A DNA stretch of 64,000 nt from Alectryocaccobium sp964389285 (GTDB lineage: Bacteria > Bacillota > Clostridia > Lachnospirales > Lachnospiraceae): positions 24,106 to 88,105 of the forward strand of contig CAYMCZ010000009.1 in the NCBI GenBank assembly GCA_964389285.1. The letters run 5' to 3'. The notes below the pieces were generated by a model that was not told the DNA's origin, ran no database searches, and worked only from the letters and a program-made list of their open reading frames with translations. Made by a program: the position numbers and the translations under genes. Below are positions 42,721-50,911 of this stretch, piece by piece (within the stretch, counting starts at the first letter, position 1; the number at the start of each line of letters is the position of its first letter).

Positions 42721-43401
42721 ATGAAAGCTTTGGTTCTGATGAGCGGGGGCACAGACTCTGCTACCGCCCTTGCATTGGCAATAAAAAAACACGGACATAA
42801 AAACATCATATGTCTTTCGATATTTTACGGGCAAAAACATGACAAAGAAATCGAGTCCGCAAAAGCTGTCTGCGAATATTACGATACTGAACTGATTTTT
42901 CTGGATTTGACTAAGATTTTCAGTTTCAGCAATTCTTCGCTGTTAAAACAATCTAAGGATGCCATACCTCATGAAAGCTATGCATCCCAGATTCAAAAAT
43001 CCGGAGAAAACACACCGGTAAGCACTTATGTACCTTTCAGGAACGGGCTCTTTCTCTCATGTGCCGCCAGTATTGCGTTATCCAAAGACTGCGATATCAT
43101 TTATTACGGAGCTCATTCGGACGACGCGGCAGGGTTTGCCTATCCCGACTGCTCGGAAGTCTTCAACAACGCCATGAATGAAGCGATTTGGGAAGGAAGC
43201 GGACGCAAGCTTCATATAGAAGCTCCTTTTGTAAATATGAGCAAAGCCGATATCATCAGGCTCGGGCTTGAACTTGAGGTCCCTTACGAACTTACCTGGT
43301 CATGTTATGAAGGGAATGCGCGCCCCTGCAAAAAATGCGGAACATGCATCGACCGGATCGCCGCTTTTAAAGCAAACAAGGTACAGGACCCGCTTTTATA
43401 G
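42721..43401 (+). CDS. queC: 7-cyano-7-deazaguanine (preQ0) synthase
   Basis: Uses ATP and ammonia to turn carboxydeazaguanine to preQ0. The 226-residue protein begins with the PP-loop VLMSGGTDSATALALA, has FYGQKHDKEIESAK and the zinc cysteines near the C-terminus (SCYEGNARPCKKCGTC). Most QueC proteins have SGGLDS; here it is SGGTDS, a mild variant. It lies 23 bp after folE and 30 bp before queF. Confidence 0.95.
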   Translation: MKALVLMSGGTDSATALALAIKKHGHKNIICLSIFYGQKHDKEIESAKAVCEYYDTELIFLDLTKIFSFSNSSLLKQSKDAIPHESYASQIQKSGENTPVSTYVPFRNGLFLSCAASIALSKDCDIIYYGAHSDDAAGFAYPDCSEVFNNAMNEAIWEGSGRKLHIEAPFVNMSKADIIRLGLELEVPYELTWSCYEGNARPCKKCGTCIDRIAAFKANKVQDPLL

Positions 43402-43431
43402 TTTTTAAAAATAATCATAAATGGAGTTTAC

Positions 43432-43914
43432 ATGAATTCAGACATTAAATTAAAAAAACTCGGAAATACCGATACGGTATATCCGACCTATTATGATCCT
43501 TCGCAGCTTGAATGCATACCAAACAAAAATCCGGACAATGACTATTTTGTAAAGTTCAATTGTCCGGAATTTACAACGCTCTGCCCTATAACGGGGCAGC
43601 CCGATTTCGCGGCTATATATATTTCTTATGTCCCGGATAAGTATCTGGTGGAAAGCAAGTCCTTAAAGATTTATCTGTTCTCTTTCAGACAGCACGGCGG
43701 TTTTCATGAAGAAGTCGTAAACACCATAATGAAAGACCTTATAAAACTTCTGGATCCCAAATATATTGAAATATGGGGCAAGTTTATGCCAAGGGGCGGT
43801 CTTTCAATAGATCCTTACTGCAACTACGGCCGACCTGATACAAAATGGGAAGAAGCGGCATGGATGAGGCTTTCCCGGCATGATATGTATCCCGAAAAGA
43901 TAACCAATCGCTGA
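43432..43914 (+). CDS. queF: NADPH-dependent preQ0 reductase
   Basis: Reduces the nitrile of preQ0 to the amine of preQ1. The 160-residue length fits the short unimodular type. The active-site cysteine is in FTTLCPITGQPDFAAIYI, and the NADPH motif region ESKSLKIYLFSFRQHG (E-S-K-S-x-K) follows; FMPRGGLSIDP is near the C-terminus. ATGGAGTTTAC precedes the ATG. The stop is 1 bp from the convergent recX stop. Confidence 0.96.
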   Translation: MNSDIKLKKLGNTDTVYPTYYDPSQLECIPNKNPDNDYFVKFNCPEFTTLCPITGQPDFAAIYISYVPDKYLVESKSLKIYLFSFRQHGGFHEEVVNTIMKDLIKLLDPKYIEIWGKFMPRGGLSIDPYCNYGRPDTKWEEAAWMRLSRHDMYPEKITNR

Positions 43915-43915
43915 A

Positions 43916-44386
43916 TCAACAGCCGTATTCATCCTCTTTTGAATAGTTTTTCAATATTTTATGAATAAGTCCCTGAGGAAAGCCCCTGCGCGCAAAGAAA
44001 CCGAACAGTCTGCGGTACTCTTTTTCGTTTAAGGCATGGGGCTCTCCCGCCTTTTTTATCAGCATTTCCAATATAAGCCCTTCTTCGTCAAATTCAGTCT
44101 CCGAAACGGCTTTTTCTATTATTTCCTCATCAATGCCTTTTGCCTTTAATTCTCTGATAATGGCTGTCCGCCCTTTTCTTTTCATGTTCAGACTGATATA
44201 GTTTCCGGCATATTTTTCGTCATTAAGATATCCGAATCCCGATACTGCCTCTATGGCGGATGCTATCTCTTCTTCATTATAATCATATTTTCGAAGTTTG
44301 TCTGAGAGCGCCGACACGGAACGGTCCCTGTACAGCAAAAGTTCCAAAGCCTTTTGATCGGCAGGCTTTTTTTTCTTGTCAGTCAT
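43916..44386 (-). CDS. recX: Regulatory protein RecX
   Basis: RecX binds RecA filaments and limits recombinase activity. The 156-residue protein from the chosen ATG at 44386 has the family repeats: ALELLLYRDRSVSALSDKL near residue 14, GFGYLNDEKYAGNYI, GIDEEIIEKAV and FFARRGFPQGLIHKIL. The start overlaps the last codons of recA by 8 bp (GATGACTGA), with GAGG inside recA as binding site; a TTG 11 codons earlier has none. The recA-recX pair is common. Confidence 0.88.
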   Translation of the reverse strand: MTDKKKKPADQKALELLLYRDRSVSALSDKLRKYDYNEEEIASAIEAVSGFGYLNDEKYAGNYISLNMKRKGRTAIIRELKAKGIDEEIIEKAVSETEFDEEGLILEMLIKKAGEPHALNEKEYRRLFGFFARRGFPQGLIHKILKNYSKEDEYGC

Positions 44387-45452
44387 CTGTCGGGATTTCC
44401 TCACCGGCAGCGGATTCAAAAGTTTTCAGCCCGTATGCGGACCTGACTTTGTTTTCAATCTCTTCCATGATATCGGGATTTTCGATAAGAAATTTCTTTG
44501 CGTTTTCCCTGCCCTGCCCGATCTTGTCCTCTTCATAGGCAAACCATGCTCCGCTTTTCGTGATGATCCCTTTGTTCGCTGCCAGATCCAGAATATCGCC
44601 TTCGCGTGAAATACCCTTGCCGTACATAATATCGAATTCAGCATCTTTAAACGGCGGAGCCACTTTGTTTTTAACGACTTTGGCTCTCACTCTGTTGCCG
44701 ATGGTTTCGCCGCCTGCTTTAAGCTGTTCACCCCTTCTTACGTCTATGCGTACCGAAGCGTAAAATTTAAGCGCGCGTCCGCCGGTAGTAGTCTCGGAAG
44801 GGCCGTAAAATCCGCCCACTTTATCTCTGAGCTGATTGATAAATACGACTATGCAGTTTGTTTTGCTTATGGCGGAAGTGAGTTTTCGGCATGCCTGAGA
44901 CATCATACGAGCCTGTAATCCGACATGCACGTCTCCCATCTCGCCTTCGATCTCGCTTTTAGGCACAAGCGCCGCAACGGAATCTACTATGATAATATCC
45001 ATAGCTCCCGAACGTACCATAGTTTCCGTAATTTCAAGAGCCTGTTCTCCGCTGTCGGGCTGAGAAATGTAAAGCTCGTCTATATCAACTCCGATATTTT
45101 TAGCGTAAACCGGATCAAGCGCATGCTCGGCATCCACAAATCCGGCAATGCCTCCCCTTTTTTGCACTTCGGCTACCATGTGCAGCGCAACGGTCGTTTT
45201 GCCGGAAGATTCGGGCCCGTATACTTCGATAATACGTCCTTTTGGCACTCCTCCTAAGCCCAGAGCGATATCAAGGCTGAGAGAACCTGTAGGAATAACA
45301 TCGATATTCATGTTGTTATCGTTCTCTCCCATTTTAATAACCGCGCCTTTTCCGAACTGCTTTTCAATCTGCTCGAGAGCGGCATTAAGCGCTTCTTTTT
45401 TTTCGTTTTTACCTGTTTCGTTATTTAATTTATTTGATTTTACAGCCGCCAT
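44379..45452 (-). CDS. recA: Recombinase RecA
   Basis: Central strand-exchange protein and SOS co-protease. The 357 residues from the ATG at 45452 include Walker A GPESSGKTT at 79-87, QPDSGEQALEI, IIVDSVAALVPKSEIEGEMGD and INQLRDKVGGFYGPSETTTGG (loop L2 region). GGAGGAAAA precedes this ATG; the open frame extends 27 codons upstream without a binding site. Transcription seems to start from TTGACG/TATCAT within a perfect inverted repeat. It ends in an acidic tail (EEIPTDD). Confidence 0.97.
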   Translation of the reverse strand: MAAVKSNKLNNETGKNEKKEALNAALEQIEKQFGKGAVIKMGENDNNMNIDVIPTGSLSLDIALGLGGVPKGRIIEVYGPESSGKTTVALHMVAEVQKRGGIAGFVDAEHALDPVYAKNIGVDIDELYISQPDSGEQALEITETMVRSGAMDIIIVDSVAALVPKSEIEGEMGDVHVGLQARMMSQACRKLTSAISKTNCIVVFINQLRDKVGGFYGPSETTTGGRALKFYASVRIDVRRGEQLKAGGETIGNRVRAKVVKNKVAPPFKDAEFDIMYGKGISREGDILDLAANKGIITKSGAWFAYEEDKIGQGRENAKKFLIENPDIMEEIENKVRSAYGLKTFESAAGEEIPTDD

Positions 45453-45498
45453 TTTTTCCTCCGAAATTCTATTTGGAATAATATAATAAATATAAATC

Positions 45499-45522
45499 CA
45501 AGGGTATGATAGCATACCCTTG
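45499..45522. promoter_or_regulatory. Perfect 24-bp inverted repeat over the recA promoter (operator candidate)
   Basis: CAAGGGTATG (45499-45508), spacer ATAG, CATACCCTTG (45513-45522). The repeat covers the -10 box and part of the spacer of the recA promoter. It is not the Gram-positive LexA box (GAAC-N4-GTTC). In RNA it would form a 10-bp hairpin with a 4-nt loop, but transcription should begin after it. Confidence 0.7.
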
Positions 45523-45533
45523 TTATACGTCAA
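45506..45533 (-). promoter_or_regulatory. recA promoter
   Basis: On the minus strand TTGACG (45528-45533), 16 bp, TATCAT (45506-45511). About 50 bp lie between the -10 box and the recA start. Confidence 0.65.
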
Positions 45534-45542
45534 GTAACATAT

Positions 45543-45578
45543 TGGTCTATATCAGGTCTGTTTAGGTCAGTTTAGGTC
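45543..45578. repeat. Four GGTC repeats at about one helical turn upstream of recA
   Basis: On the plus strand TGGTC (45543), AGGTC (45554), AGGTC (45564) and AGGTC (45574) start 11, 10 and 10 bp apart, separated by T-rich steps (TGTTT, AGTTT). They fill the gap between the glgA stop and the recA -35 box, on one face of the helix. Confidence 0.6.
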
Positions 45579-45591
45579 AAAATCCTGAAAG

Positions 45592-47025
45592 TCAAAGCGA
45601 TCTGTAAAGATCCGCATATTCTTTTGCGGCAGACTCCCATGAATAATCCTGCTTCATATCTCTTTGAACGATATAATTCCAGCTTCTTTTGTTGTTGTCA
45701 AAAACATTTTTCGCTCTTAATATGGCATCGAGCATTTCGTGAGCGTTAAAATTATCGAATACGAATCCGGTACCGTCGGTATTTTCTTCGCTGTAAGGTG
45801 AAACGGTATCTTTTAAACCGCCCGTGCTTCTGACAACGGGCACGGTTCCGTATTTCATGCTGATAAGCTGCGAAAGACCGCAGGGCTCAAACAGCGAAGG
45901 CATAAGAAACGCATCGCAGCCCGCGTATATTTTTCTTGCAAGCTCGTCGTTGTATCTGATGTTTGCCGACACATTGTGGGAAAAAACACTTGCGAAATAT
46001 CTGAACATTTCCTCATATCTGGAATCGCCTGTCCCAAGGACCACAAGCTGTATGTCTGCCCTTATAATATCATTCATTACATAGGCTATGATATCCATGC
46101 CCTTCTGTTCGGTAAGGCGCGATACGATACCAACGACAAATTTTTTGGCGTCAACCGGGAAACCGAGTTCCGCCTGAAGACGCTTTTTGTTTTCGACTTT
46201 ATTTTGTCTGAAATTTTCGATATTATATTGTTTAAAAATCTTTGTGTCCGCCTCCGGATTAAATAAAGAGTAATCTATCCCGTTTACAATACCGGCGATC
46301 TCATTTCTCCTGAAATTTAAGGTTTTATCGAGTCCTTCTCCGAACTCATATGAACAGATTTCGTTCGCATAAGTTTTGCTTACGGTGGTAACCTTATCGG
46401 CTATGGATATGCCGCCTTTAAGCAGATTGGCTATACCGTAGAATTCAAGCTTGTCATAATCAAAATAACGTTCAGGCAGACCTGTTACGCTTTTGACATC
46501 ATTGATGTTCCAGATTCCCTGGAATTTAAGATTATGAATCGTCAAAACCGATTTCATGTTTTTGTAAAAACCATCCGGCTCGTTGGATTTAAAGAAATCC
46601 AGATAAATAGGAACAAGTGCCGTTTGCCAGTCGTTGCAATGGATAATATCGGGTTTGAAATTGACTTCGTAAAGCATGCTGAGAAGCGCTTTGCTGAAAA
46701 AAGCAAAGCGTCCGAGATCATTCGGCATGCCCTGATACGGTACGTCGCCGCTGAAATATTGTTCATTATCTATGAGATAAAAGGTGATGCCCTCGTATTT
46801 TGCAATCCAGATACCCACATATTTGCGGTCCATCTGAAAGTCCATCCTGAAATTAAACACATAATCAGAAAGCTTTTCTCTCAGAAAAGTATATTTGGGC
46901 AATACTACACGAACATCAAATTCGTCCTTAGGCAGATATTTGGGAAGAGCTCCGGCTACATCCGCAAGTCCGCCTGTTTTCAGAAAAGGAACCGCTTCTG
47001 ATGCCGCAAATAAAATCTTTTTCAT
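45592..47025 (-). CDS. glgA: Glycogen synthase (ADP-glucose type)
   Basis: Extends alpha-1,4-glucan chains from ADP-glucose. The 477-residue GT5 protein begins KKILFAASEAVPFLKTGGLADVAG (KxGGL nucleotide site), has DIIHCNDWQTALVP, GIVNGIDYSLFNP and the C-terminal AFLMPSLFEPCGLSQLISMKYG with the catalytic glutamate. The ATG at 47025 follows GAGAGGTTTAAT, ahead of a longer frame that overlaps the murE-like gene. No glgB, glgC or glgP lies nearby. It is the last gene of the aminotransferase-trpS-murE-glgA run. Confidence 0.95.
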   Translation of the reverse strand: MKKILFAASEAVPFLKTGGLADVAGALPKYLPKDEFDVRVVLPKYTFLREKLSDYVFNFRMDFQMDRKYVGIWIAKYEGITFYLIDNEQYFSGDVPYQGMPNDLGRFAFFSKALLSMLYEVNFKPDIIHCNDWQTALVPIYLDFFKSNEPDGFYKNMKSVLTIHNLKFQGIWNINDVKSVTGLPERYFDYDKLEFYGIANLLKGGISIADKVTTVSKTYANEICSYEFGEGLDKTLNFRRNEIAGIVNGIDYSLFNPEADTKIFKQYNIENFRQNKVENKKRLQAELGFPVDAKKFVVGIVSRLTEQKGMDIIAYVMNDIIRADIQLVVLGTGDSRYEEMFRYFASVFSHNVSANIRYNDELARKIYAGCDAFLMPSLFEPCGLSQLISMKYGTVPVVRSTGGLKDTVSPYSEENTDGTGFVFDNFNAHEMLDAILRAKNVFDNNKRSWNYIVQRDMKQDYSWESAAKEYADLYRSL

Positions 47026-47035
47026 ATTAAACCTC

Positions 47036-48556
47036 TCATTTCGACCAATATGTATTGATAGCATCCTGAACTACTACCGCGTCCGATCTGTATGCTTCAT
47101 TTCCGGACGCGCCTTTTTGGGCAGTCTCGCAACCTTTTCCCAGTATCATAAGAACTGTTTTTATGTTTCTGCCGGCAGCATCCGCCACCGCCTGAAAGAT
47201 TGCCTGCTCTCTGTCAGATATTATAACATATTTACAACCGTTCTGCTCTGCATATTTTGAAATTTCTTTGCATATTTCATTGACGTCTTCCCTGCCCGGG
47301 TCATCCGCGGTAAGATAAAGAAAATCACTGTTTAAAGAAGCCGCCGTGCCCAGATCTTTTCTTCTGTTATAAGCTTTGCCGCCGGGACTTCCGAATAAAG
47401 TCACAATCAGGGCTTCGGGCCAGCTTTTTTTAGCCATGCAAATAATCTTTTCAAAACTGAACCCGTTATGGGCATAATCCACAATAGCCGTCAGCTTATC
47501 ATCGGGACTGTGATACTCTTCGCCCCTGCCCGGTACCGAAACATTTTCAAAAGCCTTCTTCATGCTTTCGTACGAAATACCGTATATAAATCCAACGCAG
47601 GCAGACGCAATGGCGTTTAAGACATTGAAGTCTCCGCGCATATTCAAAACAAATTCATATATTCTGTCATTATATTTTAATTTAAATTCAGTTTGAGAGC
47701 CTTTTTCTTTTATATCAAAGCCATAAGCGTCTGCGGACGGATCAAAACCGTAGGTAATTATCCTTTGAACCGTATCGCTGCCTTTCGCGCTTTGAAGGAT
47801 CCGTTCGAAATAATCACAATCCCTGCAGATAACCGCATTTTTGCATTGCGAAAAAATCTTTAGTTTTGAGGTGAAATAGTCTTCAAAATCCTCATGTTCA
47901 TTCGGACTGATATGATCCTCTGAAATATTCAAAAACAAGGCGGTATCCAGAAAAATGCCCTGTGTCCTTCTGTATTTGAGTGCCTGACTTGAAATCTCCA
48001 TAACGATTTTGTCGATACCGCTTTTGCATGCATTGTCAAAATGCCTGTAAAGCTCAAAAGCTTCAGGAGTTGTAATACCGGTGCTTACACGTTCTATACC
48101 GTCAAAAGTTTCCACCGTTGTTATAAATCCGCACTCTTTACATGGCGCGTTTTCATAAGAAAGCTGAGTATCCAGCATCTTTTTAATATAATACGCGCAG
48201 GTGGTTTTACCTTTTGTCCCGGTAATTCCTATCTTAATAAGTTCATCCTTTATCCCGTAAAACCGCTCCGCGATATAAGGCATGGCCTTTCTGATATCAT
48301 TTACGATAATATAAGGATTGTTTTTATCATATATAGTCTCGCTGACATAACAACAGGCGCCGTTACGGAGAGCATCTTTTAAATATTGTTCCTTAAAAGC
48401 ACTTCCCTTGCATACAAACAGACAGCCGTTTCCGGCCATTTTTGAATTATATGTTATGGACGCGATCTTAGTTCCGACTTCGTCCTTAAGATCATATTCC
48501 GTCACAAGATCGTTATTAAGAAGAACAGTCAGGATGTCTTTTAAATCTGGTTTCAT
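47036..48556 (-). CDS. MurE-like UDP-N-acetylmuramyl-peptide ligase
   Basis: A 506-residue Mur ligase: IGITGTKGKTTCAYYIKK (ATP site), STGITTPEAFELYRHF and MEISSQALKYRRTQG, then VSVPGRGEE and AIVDYAHNGFSFEKI in the C-terminal part. These place it with MurE, which adds the third amino acid to UDP-MurNAc-L-Ala-D-Glu. The amino-acid selectivity motif, DNPR in diaminopimelate enzymes, reads DDPGRED here, so the added residue cannot be assigned and it may be a second, divergent paralogue. It overlaps trpS by 4 bp and is followed by glgA after 10 bp. Confidence 0.88.
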   Translation of the reverse strand: MKPDLKDILTVLLNNDLVTEYDLKDEVGTKIASITYNSKMAGNGCLFVCKGSAFKEQYLKDALRNGACCYVSETIYDKNNPYIIVNDIRKAMPYIAERFYGIKDELIKIGITGTKGKTTCAYYIKKMLDTQLSYENAPCKECGFITTVETFDGIERVSTGITTPEAFELYRHFDNACKSGIDKIVMEISSQALKYRRTQGIFLDTALFLNISEDHISPNEHEDFEDYFTSKLKIFSQCKNAVICRDCDYFERILQSAKGSDTVQRIITYGFDPSADAYGFDIKEKGSQTEFKLKYNDRIYEFVLNMRGDFNVLNAIASACVGFIYGISYESMKKAFENVSVPGRGEEYHSPDDKLTAIVDYAHNGFSFEKIICMAKKSWPEALIVTLFGSPGGKAYNRRKDLGTAASLNSDFLYLTADDPGREDVNEICKEISKYAEQNGCKYVIISDREQAIFQAVADAAGRNIKTVLMILGKGCETAQKGASGNEAYRSDAVVVQDAINTYWSK

Positions 48557-49563
48557 TTTATCTTAGGTCTTTCGGGAAATCCCACTTTTTTCTGCACCTT
48601 ACGAAGCGTCTTATTTGCAAAATACTGAGCTTTTTCGGCATTGTTTTTAATAACCGTGTCAAGATATTCTTTATCTTTATCCAGCTCTTTCATTCTTGTC
48701 TGAAGCGGCTGTAAAATAGAATTAACGGCATCCGCAACTTCAAGTTTAAATTCTCCGTATCCTTTTCCTTTAAAGCGATCAACAACCGTCTGGGGAGAAT
48801 CACCCGTACACGAACTGTAAATGCCTATAAGGTTTTTGATACCCGGCTGCTCGTCCGAATAGCATATATCGGCCTTAAGATCCGTAACGGCGCGTTTGCA
48901 TTTGCGTACAACCGTATCGGCGTCGTCCGTAAGATATATGCTGGAATTAGGGTTCTCGTCTGATTTTGACATCTTTTTCATAGGATCCTGAAGGCTCATT
49001 ATCTTGGCCCCCACCTTGCCTATATAGGCATCCGGAACGGTAAATACATTTCCGTAAATATTGTTAAAACGCTCGGCAAGGTTTCTTGTAAGCTCAAGGT
49101 GCTGCATCTGATCTATTCCGACAGGCACAAGATCAGCCTGATAAAGCAGGATATCTGCCGCCATCAGAACCGGATATGTAAAAAGTCCCGCATTTATATT
49201 GTCGGCATGCTTTGCGGCTTTGTCCTTAAACTGGGTCATACGGTTCAACTCTCCCATATATGTAAAGCAGTTGAGTATCCACGCCAATTCCGCATGTCCC
49301 GATACATGCGACTGATAGTAAATACAGTTTTTTTCGGGATCGAGCCCAGCCGCCACATATATTTTATAAAGCTCTCTGGCTCTTTTGCGAAGTTCAGCCG
49401 GATCCTGCCTTACGGTAATGGAATGCATGTCCACAACACTGAAAAAGCATTCGTATTCATCACTCAGGGTTATCCAGTTTTTTAAAGCTCCCAGATAATT
49501 CCCGAGGGTCAGATTGCCGGTTGCCTGCATTCCCGAAAAAATTACTTTTTTGTCGTTTAACAT
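48553..49563 (-). CDS. trpS: Tryptophanyl-tRNA synthetase
   Basis: Charges tRNA-Trp. The 336-residue class I enzyme has the HIGH-like GNLTLGNYLGAL near residue 17, MADILLYQADLVPVGIDQMQHLEL, and KKMSKSDENPNS (KMSKS loop). Length is normal. It starts 15 bp after the aminotransferase stop with AGAGGAAAG before the ATG, and its stop overlaps the start of the MurE-like gene. Confidence 0.97.
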   Translation of the reverse strand: MLNDKKVIFSGMQATGNLTLGNYLGALKNWITLSDEYECFFSVVDMHSITVRQDPAELRKRARELYKIYVAAGLDPEKNCIYYQSHVSGHAELAWILNCFTYMGELNRMTQFKDKAAKHADNINAGLFTYPVLMAADILLYQADLVPVGIDQMQHLELTRNLAERFNNIYGNVFTVPDAYIGKVGAKIMSLQDPMKKMSKSDENPNSSIYLTDDADTVVRKCKRAVTDLKADICYSDEQPGIKNLIGIYSSCTGDSPQTVVDRFKGKGYGEFKLEVADAVNSILQPLQTRMKELDKDKEYLDTVIKNNAEKAQYFANKTLRKVQKKVGFPERPKIK

Positions 49564-49578
49564 ATCTTTCCTCTGTCT

Positions 49579-50769
49579 TCAGTTTTTATTGTTATATTCT
49601 TCCATAAGCTTTTTAAATGCGGGAAGAGATCTTTTTATCATGTCGTTGCTGACGCAATATGAGAGTCTTACGTAACCCGGAGCGCTGAAACTGTCTCCCG
49701 GTACAAGCAGAAGCTCGTATTTTTTTGCGGTTTCATAAAACTTTCCGGCATCCGGCTCAAGCGTTTTCATGCAAAGATAAAACGCCCCGTCGGGATAAAT
49801 ACATTCGTATCCCATTTGGGTAAGCGACTCATAAAGCAAATCTCTGTTTTCCCTGTATGAATTCAGATCGGGCCTTGCGTTCGTACATTTACCCACAAGC
49901 TGCTGAAGCAAAGCCGGCGCGCAGACATATCCGAGACACCGTCCTGCGCCGCAGACCGCGGTAAAAATATCGTTCCACTGAATAACGGTTTCGGGAACAC
50001 AGATATATCCTATGCGGTCTCCGGGGAGCGAAAGCGACTTGCTGTATGAATAACATACTATGGTATTATTATAATAACAGGGTATAAACGGAACTTCGGT
50101 TCCGTATGAAAGCTCTCTGTAGGGCTCGTCGGAAAGCAGGAAAATCGGATGCCCGTATTCTTTTTCTTTTTTTGAGAGAAACTCAGTCAGTTTTATTATA
50201 TTTTCCCGCGAATATATAACTCCCGAAGGATTGTTGGGCGAATTTACGATTATAACTTTTGTTTTTTCGTTTATGGCAGCCTCCAATCGGCTGAAATCAG
50301 GCTGGAATGTACCTTCTTCGCTTTTTACCGCAGTGAATTTATAGCCGGCAGTCTCGGCAAATACTCTGTACTCCGGAAAAAAGGGAGTAAAAGTGAGAGC
50401 TTCGTCCCCTTCCTCGAAAAGCGCGCATAAAACTATTTTCAAAGATGCGGCCGCCCCGCATGTCATATAAAGATTTTCAGCTTTAATATTTGTTTTAAAT
50501 CTGCCGTTCAGATCATCTGCAATGGCTTGTCTTACGGAAGTGTCGCCTACCGCGGCGGTATATCCGTGAAGCTGAAGCGGTGATCTTGTCTGCAAAAGCT
50601 CTATGAATGTATCTGTTACGATCTGCGGCGGCGCAACGGAAGGATTTCCAAGACTGTAATCGTAAACATTTTCATTTCCGATCTGAGCCTTTCTTTTCTG
50701 TCCGTAAGTAAAGATTTCCCTTATTACGGAGCTTTGCGCCCCGTACCCGTACATCTCTTGTGAGTACAT
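49579..50769 (-). CDS. Class I/II pyridoxal phosphate aminotransferase
   Basis: A 396-residue fold type I aminotransferase. It has YDYSLGNPSVAPP at the N-terminus, CGAAASLKIVLCALF, VIIVNSPNNPSGVIYS, LLSDEPYREL (cofactor Asp) and the Schiff-base lysine in CYSYSKSLSLPGDRIGY. Typical members act on aspartate, aromatic or branched amino acids; the sequence does not decide. AGAAAGGTTG lies ahead of the ATG. The 142-bp gap to addA probably holds its promoter, but no hexamer pair is convincing. It heads a run with trpS, murE-like and glgA. Confidence 0.9.
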   Translation of the reverse strand: MYSQEMYGYGAQSSVIREIFTYGQKRKAQIGNENVYDYSLGNPSVAPPQIVTDTFIELLQTRSPLQLHGYTAAVGDTSVRQAIADDLNGRFKTNIKAENLYMTCGAAASLKIVLCALFEEGDEALTFTPFFPEYRVFAETAGYKFTAVKSEEGTFQPDFSRLEAAINEKTKVIIVNSPNNPSGVIYSRENIIKLTEFLSKKEKEYGHPIFLLSDEPYRELSYGTEVPFIPCYYNNTIVCYSYSKSLSLPGDRIGYICVPETVIQWNDIFTAVCGAGRCLGYVCAPALLQQLVGKCTNARPDLNSYRENRDLLYESLTQMGYECIYPDGAFYLCMKTLEPDAGKFYETAKKYELLLVPGDSFSAPGYVRLSYCVSNDMIKRSLPAFKKLMEEYNNKN

Positions 50770-50911
50770 ATTAAAATCAACCTTTCTGTTTTGCGTTATA
50801 AACGGAAAATGACAGCCGTTTGTTTAAACAGGCCAAATTTAATTTATCATCGCATGAAACCGTCATTAATGCAAGAAAAATAATTTCATATATTCTCATA
50901 CGTAAATATTA

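Noticed and set aside
45499..45522. recA palindrome as terminator of glgA
   Set aside because: No U tract follows directly on the minus strand and it overlaps promoter hexamers, so an operator is more likely.
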